From Deltaproteobacteria bacterium (GTDB taxonomy: Bacteria; Desulfobacterota; GWC2-55-46): a stretch of DNA of 15,622 bases. Below the pieces are notes generated by a model. It had not been told where the DNA came from. It saw only the letters and a program-made list of their open reading frames with translations, and made no database searches. Positions 7,150 through 13,260 of the stretch are shown here, piece by piece. The stretch's first letter is position 1. Each line of letters begins with the position of its first letter. Where the stretch lies: assembly GCA_021825035.1 (NCBI GenBank), contig JAKAIQ010000020.1, forward strand, positions 1-15,622, in the 5' to 3' direction. The position numbers were made by a program, and so were the translations under genes.

Positions 7150-7315
7150 GATGCCTTCTTTGGCAGCCGGCTTGATTCCTTTATGCAAGCCGCAGGGATC
7201 CTCTTGATTTTTTTGGATATTTCCTGGCGTCGACACCGCTCGATTTTTATGGATTCCAGTCAAAAAAACTCTTTATATTATAAAAAAATCTTGTTTTTTA
7301 TTTTATTGTGAGTTA

Positions 7316-7328
7316 GTATACTGTATAC
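7316..7328. promoter_or_regulatory. Palindromic candidate operator upstream of the ferredoxin gene
   Basis: GTATAC-T-GTATAC forms a perfect 13-base dyad, about 60 bases before the ferredoxin start. A possible -10 box TATACT (7317-7322) overlaps it, though no good -35 lies at the right distance. The surroundings (7265-7330) are strongly AT-rich, as in promoter regions. A half-site of the same kind (TTGTATAC) recurs at 7735-7742 before the HdrB-like gene. I cannot name the regulator. Confidence 0.35.
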
Positions 7329-7386
7329 AAAGAAACTGGCCGCACGTTTATATTAAAACAAAAAATGGGAAGGGTGGTGATCAAGC

Positions 7387-7572
7387 TTGGCTCTTAAGAT
7401 TACCGAAGATTGCGTGGCTTGCGGAGTGTGTCTGCCGGAATGTCCGGTCGGCGCTATTGCCGAGGGAGAAATCTACGTTATAGACCCCAATGTTTGTGTC
7501 GAATGCAAGGGGTATCACGATCAGCCGAAGTGCGCCGAAGTATGCCCGGTAGATGCGTGCGTACCCGCCTGA
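7387..7572 (+). CDS. Small 2[4Fe-4S] ferredoxin
   Basis: The 61-residue protein carries two cluster-binding motifs. The first is CxxCxxCxxxCP with Cys9, 12, 15 and 19 ('CVACGVCLPECP'). The second has a long insertion, with Cys37, Cys40, Cys49 and Cys53 ('CVECKGY...KCAEVCP'). This spacing is that of bacterial 2[4Fe-4S] ferredoxins of the Alvin/YfhL type, which are low-potential cytoplasmic electron carriers. The gene uses a TTG start with AGGGTGGTG about seven bases upstream; the typical start MALKIT supports this. It ends soon after the last cysteine, slightly shorter than relatives that have a C-terminal helix. It is the first gene of the co-directional block with the HdrBC-like and glutamate synthase genes, and could supply their electrons. 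Confidence 0.9.
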   Translation: MALKITEDCVACGVCLPECPVGAIAEGEIYVIDPNVCVECKGYHDQPKCAEVCPVDACVPA

Positions 7573-7586
7573 GAAATGCTATCCGT

Positions 7587-7609
7587 TCCGCCGGGAAGGC
7601 CGGATTTTT
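7587..7609 (+). terminator. Possible intrinsic terminator after the ferredoxin gene
   Basis: TCCGCC (7587-7592) can pair with GGCCGGA (7598-7604), allowing one bulged C, around a five-base loop, and five T follow (7605-7609). It lies 14 bases after the ferredoxin stop. If active, the ferredoxin would be made partly from a separate short transcript. Confidence 0.4.
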
Positions 7610-7684
7610 ACAATAGGGTTGCAATACGCGTTAAGCGAACATAGTGCGTTATTTCCGAGGACGCGCCAGTCGGCGTTTCGGGAT

Positions 7685-7734
7685 TTTATTGTGATTCCGG
7701 CCCTGACCGCAGGCCGGGCCGGAATCACAATAAA
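7685..7734. repeat. Large perfect inverted repeat (19-bp arms) between ferredoxin and hdrB-like genes
   Basis: The left arm TTTATTGTGATTCCGGCCC (7685-7703) is exactly complementary to 7716-7734, with a 12-base loop. The hairpin would be very stable as RNA. It is not a normal terminator: the outer left side is T-rich and the outer right side A-rich, the opposite of the A-stem-T layout, and no T run follows. It could be a transcript-stabilising or processing element, a REP-like or MITE-like repeat, or a protein-binding site. I see no second full copy in this window. Confidence 0.8.
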
Positions 7735-7792
7735 TTGTATACGCTGACATTAATATTCCTGCGCTGTTCGGGACACAGAGGGATTTGTCGAG

Positions 7793-8737
7793 ATGAAAGA
7801 ATTTGCGGTATTCTGGGGTTGCACCATACAGACCCGGTTTCCTTTTATAGAGAAGTCAACACGGATAGTCCTCGACAGCTTTAAGTTGCCTTACAGGGAC
7901 ATAGACGGGTTTACGTGCTGTCCTGAAAAATCCCTTGTCAATAACATAGACCACGGCGCATTCGTATTGACTGCCGCCAGGAATGTCGCTCTGGTCGATG
8001 AAAAGAACTATGACCTCGTAAGCCCTTGCACGGGATGCGTATCAAACCTCGCCACCGTGCAGAGCGAGCTCAAGGTGAACTCCAGGGAGAAGGATGAGGT
8101 GAATTCGCTTCTGAAAGAAGTGGGGAGGGAGTTCAAGGGAACGGCAAGGCTTCAGCATCTTATTCCATTCTTTCACGACGTAGTGGGCATACACACCATA
8201 AAACGGCATATGAAAAAAGATTTCTCCGGGATGAGGATCGCTCTTCATTACGGCTGCCACATGATACGTCCGTCGCATGCGCTCAGAAATGACGATCCGC
8301 TCAATCCGCGGAAGTTCGACAACCTTATCCGCGCCATGGGCGCCGAAAGCCTTCAGTACATAACCAAGATGATGTGTTGCGGACAGGGGCTCGACAGGAT
8401 CGACGAGCATGACATGGCGCTTCATTTTGCGCGCATTAAATTGAAGGAGCTAAAGGCCATGGGGGCGGACGCGATCGTGCTCTGCTGTCCTTCATGTTTC
8501 CTGCAATTCGACAACAATCAATTCCTCATGGAGAAGGAGGGGGAGAAGTTCGGCATACCGGTCATTTACTATACCGAACTGCTCGGACTTTCCATGGGCT
8601 TCACGCCCGACGAACTCGGGATGTCCTCGCACAGGATTGATGTGGCCCCTTTCATTAAAAAGTGGGAGAAGCTCTCAGCAGGGAAGGCCGGGAATCCATT
8701 CGAAGAGGGTTTGAACGAACCCGGTGCGCTGGGTTAG
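7793..8737 (+). CDS. HdrB-like protein with two CCG domains (heterodisulfide reductase subunit B family)
   Basis: The 314-residue protein has two complete CCG cysteine sets. Set one is Cys10, Cys42-Cys43 and Cys79xxCys82 ('PCTGC'). Set two is Cys155 ('YGCH'), Cys195-Cys196 ('MMCCGQG') and Cys232xxCys235 ('CPSC'). In methanogen HdrB these hold the two noncubane [4Fe-4S] clusters that cleave the CoM-CoB disulfide; in bacteria HdrB-like proteins act in other redox complexes with varied thiol or quinone partners. Length agrees with HdrB (about 300). The start has GAGGGA (7778-7783) upstream. The HdrC-like gene follows, and no HdrA gene (the flavin subunit) is in the window. The glutamate synthase subunits come next, so a role in feeding electrons to glutamate synthesis is a reasonable inference, not a demonstrated one. 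Confidence 0.9.
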   Translation: MKEFAVFWGCTIQTRFPFIEKSTRIVLDSFKLPYRDIDGFTCCPEKSLVNNIDHGAFVLTAARNVALVDEKNYDLVSPCTGCVSNLATVQSELKVNSREKDEVNSLLKEVGREFKGTARLQHLIPFFHDVVGIHTIKRHMKKDFSGMRIALHYGCHMIRPSHALRNDDPLNPRKFDNLIRAMGAESLQYITKMMCCGQGLDRIDEHDMALHFARIKLKELKAMGADAIVLCCPSCFLQFDNNQFLMEKEGEKFGIPVIYYTELLGLSMGFTPDELGMSSHRIDVAPFIKKWEKLSAGKAGNPFEEGLNEPGALG

Positions 8738-8812
8738 ATGTTGCGAGCCGTTCCGGGTCGTGATTTGTATGCCGGGAGCCATCCCTGGGCTGGTCATTAA
8801 ATAGAGGTCGTT

Positions 8813-9283
8813 ATGCTTGACGCTACTTTGAATTTTAAGCTCCTTGAAGTATGTTCGAGGTGCGGCGCATGCTTCAGCATCTGCCCTTCGTGCCTGAACA
8901 TCCCCGGCTATGATCCGCGGGCCGTCATAAAGGATATGCTCTCCGGGGATCATGAAAAATGGCTTGGTTCGAAGCATATCTGGGAATGCCTGGAATGCCA
9001 CCACTGCCTCGAGATATGTTTTCAGCATTATGGGTTTGAGAACGCCATGACGGCCATGAGGACGATGGCGGCGAAAAAAGGCATACATCCGGCTCAGGTC
9101 AAGCGCGGATGGGAGATGTTCGTAAAGACCTCCAGGCTCGGCGAGCCCGCCATGCCCGCCAGAAAGAAATTGGGGCTTCCGGAGCCGAAGGCCGGAGGGG
9201 TCGATGAGTTCAAGAAGCTCTATGAGCTCCTGAAGAAGAAGCGGGAGGAGGAGCGCGCCGCGGATAAGGCTGCAGGCGAATGA
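8813..9283 (+). CDS. HdrC-like iron-sulfur protein (heterodisulfide reductase subunit C family)
   Basis: The 156-residue protein has two 4Fe-4S motifs in the HdrC layout: Cys14xxCys17xxCys20xxxCys24-Pro ('CSRCGACFSICP') and Cys59xxCys62xxCys65xxxCys69 ('CLECHHCLEICF', where Phe replaces the usual Pro). HdrC links the electron donor to HdrB. The C-terminal third (from about 100) is helical and ends in a charged Lys/Glu-rich tail (KKKREEERAADK) without cysteines. AGAGGT lies just before the ATG. It sits 75 bases after the HdrB-like gene and 32 bases before the amidotransferase gene, which supports an operon. HdrC in methanogens with HdrDE is fused or membrane-linked; no membrane segment is visible here, so this form should be soluble. 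Confidence 0.88.
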   Translation: MLDATLNFKLLEVCSRCGACFSICPSCLNIPGYDPRAVIKDMLSGDHEKWLGSKHIWECLECHHCLEICFQHYGFENAMTAMRTMAAKKGIHPAQVKRGWEMFVKTSRLGEPAMPARKKLGLPEPKAGGVDEFKKLYELLKKKREEERAADKAAGE

Positions 9284-9315
9284 TATTTTAATTTCTATCG
9301 GGAAGGTGAGATTCC

Positions 9316-10389
9316 GTGAATCATAATTATCAGAAAGACATCTCCGGCTGCGGGCTTACGGGGCTTATCAGTAAAAAGAGGAATAGGCTCTCCGGAAGCA
9401 GCATCGTAAAGTCCCTGTGCCTGATGAACGACAGGGGCAACGGCCTCGGCGCGGGTTACGCCGCGTATGGGATATACCCGGAGTTCAAGGATTTTTACGC
9501 TTTTCACATAATGTACGATGAGCCGTCGATCAGGTGGGACGTTGAAGAGTACCTCAAGAATAACTATCACGTAGAAAAGGTCGAAGAGATACCCACGTTT
9601 CCGGTAAAGAACATCTCGATCAGCCCGCTTCTTGTCCGCTACTTCATTACGCCCCTAAAAGACAAGATTGCAGGCGATACGGCCGAGGATGATTTCGTCG
9701 TAAATACCGTGATGAAGGTGAATTCGGAGATCGGGGGCGCCTACATCTTCAGCTCTGGAAAAAACATGGGGGCATTTAAGGGCGTTGGCAATCCCGGCGA
9801 TATAGCCGAGTTTTTCAGGGTCGAGGAATATGAGGGATACATATGGACCGCCCATACGAGGTTTCCGACGAATACGCCCGGCTGGTGGGGCGGAGCGCAC
9901 CCATTTACGCTCCTTGATTGGTCTATAGTTCATAATGGCGAGATATCATCCTACGGCATCAACAAGAGGTATCTTGAGATGTATGGCTACAAGCTTACCC
10001 TCCTCACTGATACCGAAGTCGCGGCATACCTCCTTGACCTTCTCATCAGGCGGCACGGCCTTGATGTGCCTACGGCGTGCCTTGCCCTCGCCTCTCCGTT
10101 CTGGAAGAATATCGATGACAGGGGACAGGATGAAAAGGACGCTCTTGTCGCGCTGAGGCAGACTTATGGAAGCGCGCTTTTAAACGGCCCATTTTCCATA
10201 CTTTTTGGGCACAGCAAGGGGCTTGTAGGATTGAACGACAGGATAAAGCTCCGCCCGCTCGTGGCGGCTACCAAGGACGACATGGTCTACATGGCGAGCG
10301 AAGAGTCGGCCATAAGGGCGATATGCCCATCCCCCGAGAATGTATGGGCGCCAAGGGCCGGACAACCGGTGATAGTGGAACTGGAATAG
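9316..10389 (+). CDS. Class II glutamine amidotransferase subunit of split (archaeal-type) glutamate synthase
   Basis: The 357-residue protein carries the N-terminal nucleophile glutaminase domain that releases ammonia from glutamine. The nucleophile is Cys12 ('DISGC-GLTGL'), preceded by an 11-residue leader that must be removed to free the cysteine, as known for GltB propeptides. Other family motifs are 'MNDRGNGLGAGYAAYG' (about 37-52), 'TAHTRFPTNTPGWWGG' (about 179-194), 'SIVHNGEI' and 'LTDTEV'. In large bacterial GltB this domain is fused to the synthase domain; here it is a separate protein, as in archaea and some anaerobes. The start is GTG with GGAAGGTGAG (9301-9310) upstream. A 322-base structured gap separates it from the synthase gene, which is unusual for subunits of one enzyme. 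Confidence 0.9.
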   Translation: MNHNYQKDISGCGLTGLISKKRNRLSGSSIVKSLCLMNDRGNGLGAGYAAYGIYPEFKDFYAFHIMYDEPSIRWDVEEYLKNNYHVEKVEEIPTFPVKNISISPLLVRYFITPLKDKIAGDTAEDDFVVNTVMKVNSEIGGAYIFSSGKNMGAFKGVGNPGDIAEFFRVEEYEGYIWTAHTRFPTNTPGWWGGAHPFTLLDWSIVHNGEISSYGINKRYLEMYGYKLTLLTDTEVAAYLLDLLIRRHGLDVPTACLALASPFWKNIDDRGQDEKDALVALRQTYGSALLNGPFSILFGHSKGLVGLNDRIKLRPLVAATKDDMVYMASEESAIRAICPSPENVWAPRAGQPVIVELE

Positions 10390-10711
10390 GGAACTTTATG
10401 CGCCGGGCCGGGATGGCAGTTTTGACCGGCAATACATAGCAAGACCGATGCCCGGCTTTTGCGGCGGGTCAGGCAAGGGAATTTAGAGGTCGTCATAAGG
10501 CGGCCAGGCGGCGTCAACGCCGCTTTAAGCTTTTTTCAGCGGTTTCGCAGGTTATCCGGTGTCCTTTAGCCGGTGCAAATCGAAGCGTCTTGTGAACCTT
10601 TTTATGATAGTTTCTCCGAGTGCGCAAGTTGCCCGCCGGTTTGGGGGCAAAATTCAAGACGAGCGTCCCCGGCTGCTGACCGCCGGGACTTAAAAAATAC
10701 TGGAGGAAGTG
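10390..10711. other. Structured intergenic region inside the glutamate synthase cluster, no gene seen
   Basis: This gap of about 320 bases holds a clear terminator-like hairpin (10508-10536) and two further hairpins: TTGCCC/GGGCAA at 10629-10650, and GTCCC.../...GGGAC at 10665-10689, just before the ribosome-binding site of the synthase gene. A TATGAT (-10-like, about 10602) lacks a good -35. Short ORFs here on both strands have no ribosome-binding sites or family resemblance. The layout suggests transcription attenuation or a processed or structured leader for the synthase gene. I do not recognise a known riboswitch class. Confidence 0.5.
10508..10536 (+). terminator. Intrinsic terminator between the amidotransferase and synthase genes
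   Basis: GCGGCG (10508-10513) and CGCCGC (10518-10523) form a six-bp GC stem with loop TCAA, followed by TTTAAGCTTTTTT (10524-10536). The T tract is interrupted by AAGC, so termination may be partial. It lies 119 bases after the amidotransferase stop and would limit readthrough into the synthase gene. Confidence 0.6.
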
Positions 10712-12220
10712 ATGTTCAAGAGTCTGGCGCCGCCGGAGTATCTGGCGACTATAGATCATGAAAAATGCATAAGGTGCAAAAGGTGCATCCACAACTGCGG
10801 CTGGGGGGTGTATTCATGGGGCGGCGAAAGAGTGCTCATAGACACATCGAAATGCGTAAAGTGTCTCAGGTGCTACCATTACTGTCCGGTGGAGGCCATA
10901 CAGATATTCGATAACCCGGTAAAATTCAAGCAGAACGCCTACTGGGGCTTCAACAACATCAGGAATATAAAGAGGCAGGCCGAGAGCGGCGGCATACCGC
11001 TTACCGGCATGGGAAGCGACCTGCCTTACACGATACTTTTCGACAATCTTCTTATCGACGCATGCCAGGTCACGAACCCGTCCATCGATCCGCTGCGGGA
11101 GCCGATGGAGCTCCGTACTTATCTCGGGAAAAAGCCATCTAACCTTGAATTCGAGAAAGATGCCGGCGGGAAGCTGAGGCTTAAGACGAAGATGCCGCCG
11201 CAGATAAAACTCGAACTGCCGATAATATTCGCTCCGATGTCTTACGGCTCCATAAGCCTTAATGCCCAGAAGGTCCTCGCCATAGCGGCGAAGGAATGCG
11301 GCATAGTCATGAATACCGGCGAGGGCGGGCTTCATGAGGATCTGCTGCCGTATAGATCGAACATAATAGTGCAGGTGGCCTCCGGGAGGTTCGGAGTAAA
11401 CCCGGATTACCTTAACGCCGGGGTTGCCGTTGAGATCAAGATCGGCCAGGGCGCGAAGCCCGGCATAGGCGGGCATCTTCCGGGAGAGAAGATACCTCTT
11501 GAGGTCGCCAGGACAAGGATGATCCCGGTAGGCACGGACGCGCTTTCGCCCGCGCCACAGCACGACATATATTCAATAGAGGACCTGAGGCAGCTTATAT
11601 ACGCGATAAAGGAAGCGACCGGCTACAAGCCCGTCTCCGTAAAGATAGCGGCCGTTCACAACGTCGCGGCCATAGCTTCGGGGATCGTACGGGCTGGAGC
11701 CGATATCGTCTATATAGACGGCTTCAGGGGAGGCACCGGCGCGGCGCCCTCGATAATACGCGATCATCTCGGCATACCGATAGAGCATGCGATAGCGGCG
11801 GTTGACGACAGGTTGAGGCAGGAGGGGATCAGGAACGAGGCCTCTATCATTGCAGCAGGAGGCATCAGGTCGAGCGCCGATGCGGCTAAGGCCATAGCCC
11901 TTGGCGCTGACGCGGTGGCCATAGCTACAGCCGCTCTTATTACGATGGGCTGCACCGTGTGCGGCAAATGCTATACCGGCAACTGCTCCTGGGGCATTAC
12001 GACGCAGAGGCCGGAGCTTACCGCGAGGCTCGACCCTGAGATATACGCGGAAAGACTCATAAATATGGTTCATGCGTGGGAGCACGAACTCAAGGAGATA
12101 CTTGGGGCGCTCGGCATAAACGCTGTCGAAAGCCTCAGGGGAAACAGGGAGAGGCTCCGCGGCGTCGGGCTGGACAGCCATACGCTCGACATGCTCGGCG
12201 TAAAGCCCGCCGGCAGATGA
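10712..12220 (+). CDS. Glutamate synthase, FMN-binding synthase domain with N-terminal 2[4Fe-4S] ferredoxin domain (archaeal type)
   Basis: The 502-residue protein makes glutamate from 2-oxoglutarate and ammonia using reduced FMN. Residues 15-60 form a ferredoxin-like domain with Cys19, 22, 25, 29 and Cys48, 51, 54, 58-Pro. The TIM-barrel synthase domain follows, with 'NTGEGGLHEDLLPY', the signature 'KIGQGAKPGIGGHLPG', 'GADIVYIDGFRGGTGAAPS' and FMN-phosphate loops 'IIAAGGIRSSADAAKAIALGADAV'. A cysteine group 'CTVCGKCYTGNCS' matches the 3Fe-4S site of GltB. The N-terminal clusters can take electrons directly, so no GltD is required. ATG 10712 is preferred over GTG 10709 because GGAGG (10702-10706) is then five bases away. 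The glutaminase gene lies upstream and the GXGXG gene 39 bases downstream. Confidence 0.93.
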   Translation: MFKSLAPPEYLATIDHEKCIRCKRCIHNCGWGVYSWGGERVLIDTSKCVKCLRCYHYCPVEAIQIFDNPVKFKQNAYWGFNNIRNIKRQAESGGIPLTGMGSDLPYTILFDNLLIDACQVTNPSIDPLREPMELRTYLGKKPSNLEFEKDAGGKLRLKTKMPPQIKLELPIIFAPMSYGSISLNAQKVLAIAAKECGIVMNTGEGGLHEDLLPYRSNIIVQVASGRFGVNPDYLNAGVAVEIKIGQGAKPGIGGHLPGEKIPLEVARTRMIPVGTDALSPAPQHDIYSIEDLRQLIYAIKEATGYKPVSVKIAAVHNVAAIASGIVRAGADIVYIDGFRGGTGAAPSIIRDHLGIPIEHAIAAVDDRLRQEGIRNEASIIAAGGIRSSADAAKAIALGADAVAIATAALITMGCTVCGKCYTGNCSWGITTQRPELTARLDPEIYAERLINMVHAWEHELKEILGALGINAVESLRGNRERLRGVGLDSHTLDMLGVKPAGR

Positions 12221-12259
12221 TTCCTGGATTGACAACGGCATTCAAGGAGACGATGGATA

Positions 12260-12997
12260 ATGTTTGAGATCGACGCTTCAGGCTTATATTACAGAGACCT
12301 TAACCGCCTTATCCGCGAGGCTGTGGCAAAAGGGGAGAAGGAGATCAGGGTCATGGGGGTCAACGGCCAGTACTATATAGGCGACGGACTCAAGGGGAAT
12401 TCCAGAATCGTCATAGAAGGGATCCCCGGGAACGACATGGCCGCTTTCATGGACGGCCCCACCCTGCTAATAAAGGACAATGCCCAGGATAATATCGCGA
12501 ACACGATGAACAGCGGCAAGATCATTATAGAAGGAAACGCCGGAGACGTCCTTGGCTATGGCATGAGGGGCGGGAAACTCCATGTGCGCGGCAATGTGGG
12601 CTACAGGGTCGGAATCCACATGAAGGGCAACAAGAAACAGACTCCTGTGATAATAGTCGGCGGGACGGCCGGAGATTTTTTCGGAGAGTACATGGCAGGC
12701 GGAATCCTGATGCTCCTCGGCCTGAATCGAAAGGACGGAGAGCCGATCGTCGGTGACTACCTCGGCACGGGGATGCACGGCGGGACGATATTCATAAGGG
12801 GAGACGTCGAAAAAAAATACTGCGGCGCCGAAGTGGGCATACTTGATCCCGACGATGAGGATATGGCGGTCATCAATGAATATCTCGGCGATTTTTGCAG
12901 GGATTTGAAGCTTGATCTCGGCGAAGTCATGAAAAAGAGGTTCAAGAAGCTCCTTCCCGTATCATTAAGACCCTATGGTAATCTTTATGCATATTAA
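12260..12997 (+). CDS. GXGXG-domain subunit of split glutamate synthase
   Basis: The 245-residue protein is the right-handed beta-helix (GXGXG) domain that in large GltB forms the C-terminal part and holds the glutaminase and synthase domains together. Repeated turns of the form G-x-x-x-G-x-G are seen, such as 'GNAGDVLGYGMRGGKLHVRG', 'GGTAGDFFGEYMAGG' and 'GDYLGTGMHGGTIFIRG'. A C-terminal segment (about 195-245) is helical and basic, ending 'RPYGNLYAY'. It has no catalytic residues of its own. AAGGAGA lies upstream of the ATG. It is the last gene of the block, 39 bases after the synthase gene, and two hairpins follow at 13028-13111. With the two preceding genes it completes a three-piece glutamate synthase. 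Confidence 0.92.
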   Translation: MFEIDASGLYYRDLNRLIREAVAKGEKEIRVMGVNGQYYIGDGLKGNSRIVIEGIPGNDMAAFMDGPTLLIKDNAQDNIANTMNSGKIIIEGNAGDVLGYGMRGGKLHVRGNVGYRVGIHMKGNKKQTPVIIVGGTAGDFFGEYMAGGILMLLGLNRKDGEPIVGDYLGTGMHGGTIFIRGDVEKKYCGAEVGILDPDDEDMAVINEYLGDFCRDLKLDLGEVMKKRFKKLLPVSLRPYGNLYAY

Positions 12998-13027
12998 ACG
13001 TACCGTACGCGTCAGGCATTAGGCGGC

Positions 13028-13070
13028 GCGCCCGGTATTCCCCGGCCAGGGAATGGCTGGCGCATTTTTT
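13028..13070 (+). terminator. Intrinsic terminator of the glutamate synthase block
   Basis: GCGCC (13028-13032) pairs with GGCGC (13059-13063); an inner stem ATTCCC/GGGAAT forms within it, separated by a small internal loop. Six T follow at 13065-13070. It lies 31 bases after the stop of the GXGXG gene. Confidence 0.65.
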
Positions 13071-13082
13071 AAATTTCGTATT

Positions 13083-13111
13083 AAGGGGAAACTTATAGAA
13101 AGTTTCCCCTT
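13083..13111. terminator. Second hairpin, probable bidirectional terminator before rpoD
   Basis: A perfect 12-bp inverted repeat has arms AAGGGGAAACTT (13083-13094) and AAGTTTCCCCTT (13100-13111), with loop ATAGA. The A-rich left flank and T-rich right flank fit an intrinsic terminator, although the trailing T run is interrupted (TTCATTATT). It backs up the terminator at 13028-13070 and isolates rpoD from upstream transcription. Confidence 0.65.
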
Positions 13112-13147
13112 CATTATTCATATGCTCGATATCGGCGAGACCTTATC

Positions 13148-13176
13148 TTGACCGGTATTGACTAATGATATAAAAT
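13148..13176 (+). promoter_or_regulatory. Sigma-70 promoter for rpoD
   Basis: TTGACC (13148-13153) and TAAAAT (13171-13176) are 17 bases apart, each five of six to consensus. An overlapping alternative pair, TTGACT (13158-13163) and TAGATT (13182-13187) at 18 bases, lies 10-11 bases downstream. Initiation near 13183-13195 leaves a leader of about 65-78 bases before the ATG at 13261. Confidence 0.55.
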
Positions 13177-13260
13177 TATGATAGATTAAAATGATTTGTA
13201 TCCTTAAAAACGCGAAATAGCCTGAAAATCCAAATTAAATTTATCCAGGGGCGGGTTAAT

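Noticed and set aside
6655..7263. Minus-strand open frame of 202 codons covering the end of the aldehyde dehydrogenase gene and the following gap
   Set aside because: Mostly antisense to strong coding sequence; the part in the gap is AT-rich with hairpins, and the translation resembles no family I know.
7553..7747. 64-codon plus-strand frame between the ferredoxin and hdrB-like genes
   Set aside because: It has no ribosome-binding site, overlaps the ferredoxin end, runs straight through the large inverted repeat, and has low-quality composition.
10484..10564. Short frame from an ATA after TAGAGGTCGT, a sequence that also precedes the HdrC-like start at 8802-8811
   Set aside because: It would give only about two dozen codons, running through the terminator hairpin; the ten-base match is probably chance or a remnant ribosome-binding site.
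10514..10792. 92-codon minus-strand frame and a 62-codon plus-strand frame (10573-10761) in the structured gap
   Set aside because: Both overlap the ferredoxin domain of the synthase gene and the hairpins, and neither shows a ribosome-binding site or recognisable domain.
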